Part shown: positions 25,640 to 35,491 of the stretch, in pieces
Numbering within the stretch: the stretch's first letter is position 1
Layout: each line of letters begins with the position of its first letter
NCBI GenBank assembly: GCA_019009955.1
Contig: CM032228.1
Location: forward strand, 125,482,001 to 125,546,000
DNA from: Riptortus pedestris
Lineage: Eukaryota; Arthropoda; Insecta; Hemiptera; Alydidae
Length of the DNA stretch: 64,000 nt
Reading direction: 5' to 3'
The notes under the pieces: model-generated
What the model saw: only the letters and a program-made list of their open reading frames with translations
What the model was told of the DNA's origin: nothing
Database searches by the model: none
Program-made: the position numbers and the translations under genes

Positions 25640-26490
25640 TTAACCTTTAATTACTACCATGGGTCAAAAACGACTTCATGCTAAGCAGCGCCGCCAGGTC
25701 TTGTTTCTGTGATTACCTGTGTCTGTCTTATTAAAGTTTTGGGGTCTTTTTGACCCGAGGTAGTATTTACGTTGTTTAAAGTATTCATAGTGATGTGACT
25801 AATGAGGGTTTCATTGTAGATGACAGGCATTATAAGGATTGGTTGGCATATATGAACGAAGATGATGGAAATCAAAATCCTGTGTCTGATGATAATGAGG
25901 ATCTTATGAGTAATTACAGTGACAATCAGTCCATTCATTCTGATCATGATACAGATTCAGAAATACAGCTAAATGAGGATGAATTGTGCAAAATGTCTGA
26001 CCAGAAACATTCAAATATAAATGTAATAACGCAGGTTGTAAGAATCACTCTGAATCTAAATGTCTCTGCCGGTACTGTGAAGGTGAAATTTAAACTTATT
26101 TGTTAGTGTAGCAAAGAGCCCCTCAAAGTTTCTTTATTATTTAAAATATTGAATTACTTCATATTTCAGAATGAGCAGAACACGTTTAAATATGATAAGA
26201 TTAAAGATGGCCCTCTAAAAATTCATTTTTACATATTGATTTTTATACTATTTGAAGACTTGGATTATTTTGCACATTTTTTTATAATTCAAATATGTTT
26301 TTTTTTAAAGTGTAAAAACAAGTTACTTTTATTGTATTTGAATTTTTAAATGTGTCACGTTTGTTACTTATTCCATTAAAAAATTATATTAAAAAAATAT
26401 ATTTTAAAAATTTAAACTCTTTTTTTGAGGGTCATAGGAGACCCATGGCATTACTTATGTAATGTATGTATGGTAGTAGTTGAAGGTTAA
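25640..26490 (+). mobile_element. piggyBac-type element 2, TTAA-bounded, internally deleted
   Basis: TTAA at 25640-25643 and 26487-26490 bound an 843-bp element. The left end CCTTTAATTACTACCAT and the right end read from the other strand CCTTCAACTACTACCAT match at 15 of 17 positions. Subterminal GGGTC motifs occur on both sides (CATGGGTCAAAAACGAC at the left, GGGTCATAGGAGACCCATGG at the right). Another copy pair, GGGTCTTTTTGACCC at about 25742, forms a small palindrome. These ends differ from element 1, so it is a separate family. Confidence 0.92.
25798..26093 (+). pseudogene. piggyBac transposase remnant: acidic N-terminus plus Cys-rich C-terminus
   Basis: An acidic reading (YKDWLAYMNEDDGNQNPVSD, then a long Asp/Ser-rich run) resembles piggyBac N-termini. 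No ATG begins it in frame; the first codons follow a GTG at 25795. In another frame, 26034-26093 reads GCKNHSESKCLCRYCEGEI and then TAA, which resembles the end of the C-terminal cysteine-rich finger of piggyBac transposases. The whole catalytic domain is missing, so the element is an internal-deletion derivative that kept both gene ends. Confidence 0.82.
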
Positions 26491-26710
26491 ACTAAATTTC
26501 GAATGAAAAAAAATCAATGCTGGTGGGAGAAAATAGTGTTATTTCGGAATTATTTGTAGTACCCAAAGAAATAGTAAATATCCTGTTTCATAATTAAAGT
26601 GCAGTCTTATCCTTGCATTTTTCAGCAGATGTGTACAAAACTATAACTTGGAAGGCCTGAATTCAGTAAGGTGATGGTATTTAAATGCTGAACGGAACCT
26701 GTCCTAAAAT

Positions 26711-26935
26711 TATGGAGAGGCTCAGGTTAGCCATGTAAGTTAAAGCTTTGACCTTAATCTCTCATGGTAAACCTAGAGTGGCGAGTTCGATTCCCGCCTG
26801 GGCAATAGGAATTTATTTAGTGACGGAATTCATTAAATAAAATCCTTAGTCCCACCCTGGCTAGAAAAGGGTGGTTACCTGTAGATAACCCGTCCCAATT
26901 AGGCTTAGTTGCAAAAAGTGGAAATAATAATAAAA
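26711..26935 (+). repeat. tRNA-derived SINE
   Basis: A pol III B-box-like motif GAGTTCGATTCC (26783-26794) lies about 55 bases after an A-box-like TAGCCATGTAAG (26728-26739), the spacing of a tRNA-type promoter. A non-tRNA body follows (GGGCAATAGGAATTTATTTA, CACCCTGGCTAGAAAAGGG, AACCCGTCCC) and an (AAT)n/(AAA)-rich tail ends at about 26935. The body recurs at 40641-40800 and, decayed, at 4866-5030, so it is a dispersed family and not a single tRNA gene. Confidence 0.8.
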
Positions 26936-26939
26936 TAAA

Positions 26940-28115
26940 ATTATTGATCAACTATAGCATCTCTAATTGTAACCATACATGGATGTGTATTTGAGTTACC
27001 TCAACAAATACAACACAATACAAAATCATCAATGCATAACTCAACAAAAAACAATTTGACTTGTCAACAAACGTTACTTGTTCTCGTTTGCACAACAAAT
27101 ATTTGAAATAAATATAACGATGTCATTTAAGGCCACAAATAATTTTAGAAAATGTCAATATAAGAAAGATTTGGAAAGTCTCAGCTGCAACTGTAATGTT
27201 CGTTCCTACGACAAACATGGGTCGTTATGGAACGAGACTGCTTGTAATTGGCTCCGCGCTCAATGGAGACTTGTAATGATGTCACCTGTTGAGATAGCTG
27301 GAATAACAGCAACGAAGTTTTCTGCTCTTATTAAAATATAAACTAGGACAGAAAATACTACCTTGTTACGTTTTTTAAGTGATTAACCTGCAGTGATGAC
27401 CTTTAACTGTTTTGTTTTTTTCCAAGAGTTTCACTTTTGTTACGGATAATTTTTAACACATTAGTGTTTTGGATACTATTGATTAACGTGAAACTTGCAC
27501 GTAACATTTCCAACAAACAATTTGAAATGAATGAAGAAAAATTATGGCCAAAAGACAGACAAGCTTGGTTTTATATTTATGAGAATTATGAAAGTTTGAA
27601 ATTACTCAAAAGTTATTGTTAGTCGTTTCGGTTGTGAATTAGAGTCCACCTGTCGCGGAAAGCAACAAAGGAGGACCATCCAGGGATTTGGAGGAGATAA
27701 TCCTGAATTTACTAGCAGTGTTATGTCATCTCCAATTTCGGAAAGCAGAGTGGGCGAGGAATGGCGTCGAGCTTCTGTGAAGCGAAAAGCGATGGCAATC
27801 ATCAGATTAGCTTAGAACTAGGGATGTTGAGATTTAAATCAAAGTGACCCGACAAATCTATTTTAAGCTTGGTTAAGTTTTCAAGGTTCGACTCTGGCCC
27901 TTTCGATGTTGCACTGGATAATTTACATCAAAAAGTAGAGGAAGAAAAACACGGATATCTAACTGTACCACATTTAGTTTAGTTAATGGGACTTAGGAAA
28001 CGAAAATATATTGTTTCACGACGTTGACATTTGCAGAAACTAACGAAAAGCAGCATGACAAGGAGGGACGAATTCAGGGTTAGAACGATAGGTGGGTAGA
28101 ATTAAGAGATATAAA
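26940..28115. other. no firm gene; a few protein-like frames
   Basis: Several short frames occur (27078-27341 and 27437-27622 on the plus strand). A reading at about 27653-27815 (TIQGFGGDNPEFTSSVMS...) is protein-like in composition but unassigned and preceded by stops. I cannot support a gene from sequence alone. Confidence 0.3.
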
Positions 28116-28121
28116 GATAAC

Positions 28122-28740
28122 GTCCGTCTCGCAGGGTCTACGTAAACTAAGGAGATTTCCCGCGTACTGGTATGAGACGCTACTGAGCTCATCTCTCCAT
28201 GTATTCTATAAAAAAATGATGAAGTCAACAGAGAACGTATCACACAGTTATCAACAGAGAACGTAGTTATCGCACACAGTTAAAGTAAAGTGGTTGATGT
28301 TGTAACATCTTATAGTTAATATGACAAGAGTAGGGAATGGGGTATTACTGAGTGCTAAAAACTACAAAAAATAACAATTCTTCATTCATATTCCTGATAG
28401 AGAAACAAAATGTATAAATGACATTTATAAAACATTAAATTTACAATAATATTTGCTCTGTACAATTTTTTGGTCCGTAGTTGAACAATGAAGATGCTTC
28501 GATTCCCCAACCTCACCACCCCCCCACCCTCTCGTTCGATTTCTGTCATTAACGAACTTGATCTTTAGTTCTACATAAATATCGAGTTTGTTATCGGTGA
28601 AGCTAAAGTTACGACTGGTATAGCGTTTACGCTGGTATATATTTAGTTTGTATTGTAGTATTTTCGTCATCTCCTTGGTAGAATCGATGGGCATTTGACG
28701 ATTTTCTTTTGAAAATACCTCCATAGCTGATAAAAAAATG
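28122..28740 (+). mobile_element. family M element, diverged
   Basis: Left end GTCCGTCTCGCAGGGTCTACG, with its hairpin arms damaged, is followed by AAGGAGATTTCCCGCG. The body has the C-rich patch, CGATTTCTGTCATTAACGAA and TTTTCGTCATCTCCTTGGTAG blocks. The right palindrome has decayed to ATAGCTGATAAAAAAATG. The (TA)n is reduced to a few bases. Confidence 0.65.
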
Positions 28741-29760
28741 CCACGTGAAGTATTTGGACAAATGAAGTTCCAACTTTTATGTTACGGAGACTACATTAAG
28801 TTACATAGATTTGGTTAAAAATTAGGGAAAGGTTCGAGAATAATCTGAAGATGTTTCAAAACCAATCTTAATTAAAGAAATGCATGCTTCGGAAAGAGAA
28901 GAATTTCCAAATGAATGCTACTTATTAAAAAAAACTGTGTATGAAGCTGAGAAACTCAAGAAGCAATTTCAGAGAACGCAGCTAAGAGATTAAATGTCGC
29001 AGTTAAAAATTCATTTACTACTGAATTGTGTAAACAGATAAAGTAAACTTCGTTCTCATATTAACTTTGCAAATGTGAATTGATTGATTAGTGATGATAG
29101 CGAGATACGACTTTTTTTTATTATTATTTTTCTTGTCCTTCTGAATGTCAAAGTATTCTTCATAGTATTTTGTTAATCAACAAAGAAACATAAATAATCC
29201 TTCGTCGCCAATTTCCAAACGAAATTTTCCTCATCGACGTGAGACTATCATTCCGCTCATATTTCTTATACAGTTTTTGGCTTGACACACAAAGCTAACT
29301 TACAGGAACTAAGTTTGATCCCAATAGAAGTAAGCTTTAGGGAAGGTTTAGGGCATAGGAGCGTGCAGATGAAGTAGGAAAGATATTTTCTTGTTGTAAC
29401 GTGAATGAGTAGCAGCAGAAACACTATGGAAGCATGGTGGTGCATAGTATGTGAATGCAGTTTGCCCATTATCCAAATATATGTTTTAATAGATGAAAAA
29501 AATGTAACATAATTTTCTTCAGTGGTGGGAGCCACCAAGAACAAAGTTTAGGTTGGGCTTTTGAAAACTTTAGATGAGAAGGGATTACAGATAAACAACT
29601 GTTTAAATGTCCATGACTAGGCTGAAAAATAATGACCGTATCTGCGTTTATCATATATATTCGTTTTATTCACGGTTTTACAAATCCCTTCACAGACTGT
29701 AAAAGAACTTTTAAGGACTTACACATTAATATGTGCATGATATAATCACAGAACAGACAA
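28741..29760. other. no recognised gene
   Basis: A minus-strand frame at 29266-29544 (92 codons) reads like ordinary protein in composition but shows no domain I recognise. Nothing else is supported. Confidence 0.35.
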
Positions 29761-29761
29761 G

Positions 29762-29860
29762 ACAAGAAGTTTCATTATTGTAACAAAGCAGCATTACTTC
29801 CAGTTGATTAATGGGCATTCTGGACTTTTAGGGAATCGAATAGCAGATAAAGCAGTATAA
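29762..29860 (+). pseudogene. LINE RNase H domain fragment
   Basis: The frame ending at TAA 29858 reads INGHSGLLGNRIADKAV. This matches the signature around the last catalytic aspartate of the RNase H domain of insect non-LTR retrotransposons (W-V-P-G-H-x-G-I-x-G-N-E-x-A-D-x-x-A). The usual WVP has become LIN and NE is NR. Decayed LINE sequence may continue to about 29960 (a possible RLNNWQHW reading), where a family M copy begins. It is a dead fragment. Confidence 0.75.
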
Positions 29861-29963
29861 TCTACTATTAAGGACCTAGAAATTGCAGAATGTTATTAGA
29901 AAGTAATAAAAATTTGCGATCCGATAGATTAAATAATTGGCAGCACTGGACGTTATTACAAAA

Positions 29964-30512
29964 GTCCGTCACGCAGGGGCTGCGTAAACTAAGCAGATTT
30001 CCCACGTGAAGTTTTACAATAGAGAAATCTGCCTAATAACAACTGTAGTAGTAAGAAACCTCTAAACCTAAAACATTATTTAGGGCGTAATAACCCAGTA
30101 GTTTCTAGCCCCAAAAACAGTTAACCTAACCTCTAAACCTATTCACGAGGGACGAATAGTTAAGGAAACGCCCGCCAGAGCTCTCGGCGAAAAGTCCGAA
30201 CATAGCCTACTGGTGACCACACGCAGAATACAAATGCAAATATCTCGGTTAATATTCAAGATACAGAATAAATGTATAGAACAATATTTATAGCAAATTT
30301 AATTTGCGATAAGATTTATTCCATACAATTTTTCGATCCGACGCATAATAACGGAGATATTTTGAATTTTCAAAAATCCCACCTCTAAACCCCCCCTCCC
30401 ACTGGTCCGATTTCAGCCATTAACGAACTTGATCTTTCTTTTTACATAAAACGATTAAATTCCGAGTTTGGTAACAATCAAACAAAAATTGCGACCGCTA
30501 GAGCGTTAACAG

Positions 30513-30562
<50 letters not shown>

Positions 30563-30680
30563 GAACGGACCTCATTTTTGTCATCTCCTGGGTAGGATCG
30601 ATGGACATTTGAAGAAATTTTTCGAAACTCGCATCATGAGTACGACCTCAATAGCTGATTTCCCTTAAGGGAAATCTGCT
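29964..30680 (+). mobile_element. family M MITE-like element, best complete copy
   Basis: Left end: GTCCGTCACGCAGGGGCTGC, containing the perfect hairpin CGCAG-GGG-CTGCG. Then comes AGCAGATTTCCC, which can pair with GAGAAATCTGC 20 bases on. Right end: a 28-bp near-perfect palindrome TAGCTGATTTCCC / GGGAAATCTGCTA centred on TTAA. The left AGCAGATTTCCC and the right GGGAAATCTGCT are also inverted repeats of each other. The body is non-coding, with a C-rich patch near 30390 and an internal (TA)n at 30517-30556. Length is about 717 bp. No clear target-site duplication was found by eye. Confidence 0.85.
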
Positions 30681-30777
30681 AATAATGCCATTTAAAATTG
30701 TTCACACCTGACCTTAAAATATACATTGACACATGTAGAACATTAATTCAGTTTTACCTTACTAAAATATTAACATG

Positions 30778-30835
30778 GCATGGTGTAGTCGTTAGTTAAT
30801 TGTGCTCCTGTAACTTCGATTCTGAACAGAGTACC
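30778..30835 (+). repeat. tRNA-like SINE head, second type
   Basis: GGTGTAGTCGTTAG is a close match to a pol III A box as found in tRNA-derived SINEs. AACTTCGATTCTG about 25 bases later resembles a B box but sits too close for an intact promoter. It is probably a partly deleted, old SINE head; the body after it is not recognised. Confidence 0.45.
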
Positions 30836-30899
30836 AGCACTTAATTTATAACTGTGGACAGATGAACAAACTTGTAATAAAGCGGGCTGAATTGAATAT

Positions 30900-31276
30900 G
30901 ATCAACAATTGACCCGTTGAGTACCAAAATCCTATTTGGTAAATGGTACAAGATACTTTACAAATTCCCAAGAAACAGCGCGAAGAAGTTTTAGAAAAAC
31001 GAAATTGATCAATTAGGCCGTATCAATAGATTTGTGTTATTTGATATCGTAAAGTGATAAATATGTTATATATCATTATTTATTTTCCTTTGACTACGTT
31101 AAGTTATTTGTTTCTTTAAGAACTCTTTTTTCTCACTTTATTTATTAAATTTAAGTAGCAATCTAAGATAAGTTATAAAATAAATAAAGCATTGTAAAAT
31201 CAAATATTATTTTCTAAGATGTAGCAAATAGACTCTCACTTAAGATAATTCAAATCATATAACATTCAAATCATAT

Positions 31277-31333
<57 letters not shown>

Positions 31334-32208
31334 AATACATGCTCTTTCGGGCTAAATATTTTCTCCATTTTTTTTTTTTTTACACGGTATCCAAAGTTAT
31401 TCAAACATCTTCCAATCCAACTTAAAACTTTCATGTATTGCCAGAGATTTCCAGAGCAAATTGGGATAATATATTTAACGTTTATGCTAAAAAAAAAATT
31501 TGTCTCAATGCATCAAAGACGGATAACAGCTTTTCTAAACTTCAATGTGTTGATGTTCGTCTAAATTCAACTTCATGCATTAGGTGGATAAGAAGAGAAT
31601 TAAAAGTTTACCAATGCATATCTCTCGGGTATTACAGAAGAATTCTTGAATGTTGAATCTTGTATGGAAACTATTTAAGACAGTTTTGTAGGAAGTAGCC
31701 CGACAAATGTAAATGATATAATATTTAATTAATTAAGAGCACAAAGGGCAGAACTAAGCACTCAGGGTGTCCATTTTTCAAAGGGAAATCATATTTCAAT
31801 GGTGATTGAGTTAGTCATTTTAAATTTGCATTAAGACTTCTAGCTTGTCTTTCTATATTAAGTTAAGAGTGGATTAACCATGAAAATTTCTTTAAACAAT
31901 TAACCTGCCTGATATTACGCGTATCATTAGTTAAATCGTTTGCGTTTTATGCAATTCCTCACTGCATATGTACAAGTTGAACGTTACACTGAGCAGACTA
32001 TGAATCATGCCTTCCAATATCCCAGTTCTTAAGAAAGAACTTGATCAAGCTTTCACGCTCAACGCAGTCATACATCTGAGTAAAACGCACAGAACAACAC
32101 TTTTAGAAGCAAGCTTTTAAATTTTCGTCTAATAAAATTATAAACAATCCAGAGTAAGGCCAAGGAGATCAATAAGTGTGATGTGCCCAATAGCAACCAT
32201 GTCCATAT

Positions 32209-32212
<4 letters not shown>
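30900..32212. other. no recognised gene; (TA)n at 31279-31329
   Basis: AT-rich DNA with a (TA)n tract of about 50 bp. Two overlapping short plus-strand frames (31328-31656) begin in or just beyond the microsatellite and show no domain. Confidence 0.4.

Positions 32213-32274
<62 letters not shown>
32213..32274. repeat. (TA)n microsatellite at the head of a tandem array
   Basis: About 30 TA dinucleotides run straight into the first 245-bp repeat unit (AATTCTACTGTACG). Confidence 0.93.
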
Positions 32275-32278
<4 letters not shown>

Positions 32279-33493
32279 CTACTGTACGTGTGTATGTCAC
32301 TGAACTGAATGTGGGGTTATAAGGGGGGGAGTCTGAATACAAAATATTTCATATTTCATTTTCTATTTGTTTTTAGGCAAACGTGCATGTAAAAAAAGTT
32401 GATTTTTGTGTTAATAAAAGTAGCTTTTGTTTTGAATATAATATTACTAAATTTAATATCCTAATCGCTTGAAATGTCATGCAGGACCATGTCTGCCGGG
32501 TCCACTAATATATATAGATATAATTCTACTGTACGTGTGTATGTCACTGAACTGAATGTGTGGTTATTAGGGGGGGGGGCTGAATAAAAAAATTTGCGAT
32601 ATTTCATTTTCTATTTGTTTTTAGGGTAACGTGCACGTAAAAAAAGTTGATTTTTGTGTAAATAAAAGTAGCTTTTGTTTTGAACATAATATTACTAAAT
32701 TTAATATCCTAATCGCTTGAAATGTCATGCAGGACCATGTCTGCCGGGTCCACTAGTATATATATATATAATTCTACTGTACGTGTGTATGTCACTGAGC
32801 TGAATGTGGGGTTATAAGGGGGGGGGCTGAATAAAAAATTTGCGATATTTCATTTTCTATTTGTTTTTAGGGTAACGTGCACGTAAAAAAAGTTGATTTT
32901 TGTGTTAATAAAAGTAGCTTTTGTTTTGAACATAATATTACTAAATTTAATATCCTAATCGCTTGAAATGTCATGCAGGACCATGTCTGCCGGGTCCACT
33001 AGTATATATATATAATTCTACTGTACGTGTGTATGTCACTGAACTGAATGTGGGGTTATAAGGGGGGGGGGCTGAATAAAAAATTTGTGATATTTCATTT
33101 TCTATTTGTTTTTAGGGTAACGTGCACGTAAAAAAAAGTTGATTTTTGTGTTAATAAAAGTAGCTTTTGTTTTGAACATAATATTACTAAATTTAATATC
33201 CTAATCGCTTGAAATGTCATGCAGGACCATGTCTGCCGGGTCCACTAATATATATATATATAATTCTACTGTACGTGTGTATGTCACTGAACTGAATGTG
33301 GGGTTATAAGGGGGGGGGCTGAATAAAAAATTTGCGATATTTCATTTTCTATTTGTTTTTAGGGTAACGTGCACGTAAAAAAAGTTGATTTTTGTGTTAA
33401 TAAAAGTAGCTTTTGTTTTGAACATAATATTACTAAATTTAATATACTAATCGCTTGAAATGTCATGCAGGACCATGTCTGCCGGGTCCACTA

Positions 33494-33494
<1 letters not shown>
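32275..33494 (+). repeat. five tandem ~245-bp units joined by TA tracts
   Basis: Units start at AATTCTACTGTACGTGTG at 32275, 32522, 32770, 33014 and 33262, with spacings of 247, 248, 244 and 248 bp. Each contains a G run (7-10 Gs, length variable), GGTAACGTGCACGTAAAAAA, GTTGATTTTTGTGTTAATAA and CATGTCTGCCGGGTCCACTA. Each junction is a short TA tract. The units are nearly identical; unit 1 is the most divergent (GGCAAACGTGCATG). There is no coding frame. The array is closed by another long (TA)n at 33495-33555. Confidence 0.93.

Positions 33495-33555
<61 letters not shown>
33495..33555. repeat. (TA)n microsatellite closing the tandem array
   Basis: About 28 TA dinucleotides directly after the last CCACTAG of the 245-bp array. 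The array is therefore bounded by long TA tracts on both sides. Confidence 0.93.
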
Positions 33556-33558
<3 letters not shown>

Positions 33559-34350
33559 AAACCGATTAAGCATTACTCACTATCGTAATTTATTGTAAAC
33601 GTTTCAATGAGCGAGATGAAGGTTGTAAATTTAATCATGTAAAGTTAAGTAGTTGAGGTCCTCCACCTCTCTCTTTCTGTCTCTTCGTGGCCTGAAACAG
33701 TATTCAGTAGTGCTCATTAAAATCAAGGATGTTCACATTGAATACTTTCGCACTCCAATTAAGAAAGTGTGTAGCCTTTCGCCGATAAATGAATACCAAG
33801 AGATTGTGCACTTCCTTTAGGACAAATAGTCCGACATTCTTTGCACTCATTATCTCATTCCTGACTATCTCGTTTGTTTAAAAAAAAAAATCCCGGTTGA
33901 ATGAGATTGCATCCGTCGATCAGGCAAAATTCAAATTGATAACTCACAAAAATTCTTTGGAAATGCTATTATTTTGAATACATTCAAAAATTACTTTCTA
34001 TCATAAACTTTAATTGATTTAAATTTCAATTAACTTACTATTATAAAATCTTCATTTCATGTGTGATACTATGTTTGTCATTTAATAACTGTTTATTGGT
34101 AAATAGTATTTTACATATTTTTTGCAGTTTATTTTTCAACAAAAGCCTTTTTTTGTCCTTTAAATTCGTTCATTTTGCCATTGAGGTGCTTTATTCTATG
34201 GTAGACAAATACCTCTATATCGAACCAGTTGTTTTTGTGGCACTCAGCTGCATTTCGTTCTTCTGTTGGCGTAGGAATTCCTCGAAGTAGTCTTCCACTA
34301 GGTATTACTTCAAAAGTTATTATGATAGCCATTTATTATTCACTTATAAT
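33556..34350. other. no recognised gene
   Basis: Unassigned AT-rich DNA with no supported gene or repeat copy. Confidence 0.4.
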
Positions 34351-34430
34351 TCCCTAAGGAAAGTCAGCCATTAAGGTTGTAGCGATTTTATAAATTACTT
34401 TCCAACCACCCATCGGTTCCTCTGCGGGAG
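34351..34430 (-). repeat. family M right-end scrap, minus orientation
   Basis: TTCCCTAAGGAAAGTCAGCCATTAAGGTTGTAGCGATTTT follows the order of the minus-strand family M right end with many changes. Only about 80 bp remains. Confidence 0.5.
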
Positions 34431-34863
34431 AAATAAAGAATAGATAGCCTTTATATCATTCCTGCACGTTGGGAATTTGCTTAGTTTAAGCTCCAATGTG
34501 CGACAGACGTTTTATTCTTAAATAAACTAAAATTGTAATATGTCCGACAATAAAGCTCAACATTTTAGGGAATAAGAATTTTAAAAACGAAGTAATATAA
34601 TATAATGTCAAGCCGAGAGTTCTTCTGAACCAATAAACGAGTATTATCTCCTCTACAAAAATTTCATAGTTTACTTTCAGAGAGCTTGCTCCAATCTTAG
34701 TTTAATTGTTCGTATCTAACTTCATCATTTTCTTTGTGCACTTCTGATTTATCAAGTGTTCTACTATTTCGTTATTTCTCCTGGCTGACGCGATGGCTCC
34801 TATGAAGTTAACTTTTGAGTCATATTTTTATTGTTCGCTGTCAAATAAGTCTATTCAAAACAA

Positions 34864-35491
34864 TTAACCTTCCAGAACTCGCGCCGTGAGCAAAATATTC
34901 CCACCCCGAAAAAATTTGTTATATCTATAATTATCCGTCTTTGTTGATAGTGCTACTCTCTCTAGCTATACCTTGTAGCCTTCTCTTACCACCCTCGTTG
35001 TCTCCCAATCATTAGTATAAGCTGGCTGTCGCCAGGACAAAATTAATCAGCCGGAGTAAGTTAAGTGTGAGTGTTTTTCTCACAGTGCGAGTTCTGGCGC
35101 AACGTTTTTTTTGTTTATTGTGAGTGTTTTTTTCATCAAGCGAGTTCTGGTGGAAGTTTTTTCTTTTTTAATACGAGAGTTGTTCTCATCAAGCGAGTGC
35201 TTTGGCGATTACCGAAAACTGTTTTTTGGTTCTGGAAGTTATCTAACCTCACCTGGTCAACCATTCAAACTGACCATCGTGACCCTATTAGAAAGAAACA
35301 AAACGAAGAGGACTGCTGGTGAGGAAAATCCCAGATGTTCTGGTTCTAGTACTCCATCGTAGTTTTGTGGATATTGTCCTAGGAGACAAAACAAAAAGTC
35401 AAAAAAGAGTTGCTGAAAATGTAGAAACACAGTTTGTACTGAACATTCCTTTGTTGTATGTCATTCTTGTGGAGAACAAAATTTTAATTAG
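34864..35491 (+). mobile_element. piggyBac-type element 3, left end plus gene 3' part
   Basis: TTAA (34864-34867) is followed by CCTTCCAGAACTCGCGCCG. Reverse-oriented versions of this end recur at about 35088 (GTGCGAGTTCTGGCGC), 35139 (AGCGAGTTCTGGTGG) and 35193 (AGCGAGTGCTTTGGCG), like subterminal repeats. A cysteine-rich transposase tail follows at 35363-35491. No matching right end with TTAA was found, so the right boundary is not defined and the right terminus may be lost. Confidence 0.75.
35300..35491 (+). pseudogene. piggyBac transposase C-terminal cysteine-rich finger
   Basis: After a TAG at 35360, the same frame reads FCGYCPRRQNKKSKKSC, a stop, then KCRNTVCTEHSFVVCHSCG, and ends at TAG 35489. 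The C-x2-C ... C-x2-C ... C-x2-H ... C-x2-C pattern is that of the zinc-binding C-terminal domain of piggyBac transposases. The residues before the first stop (NKTKRTAGEENPRCSG) fit the linker usually seen ahead of it. Two in-frame stops and the missing catalytic domain make it a pseudogene. Confidence 0.85.

Noticed and set aside
26783..26794. B-box-like motif as an intact tRNA gene
   Set aside because: No acceptor stem or anticodon arm could be folded, and the same sequence recurs with a common non-tRNA body, so a SINE is the better call.
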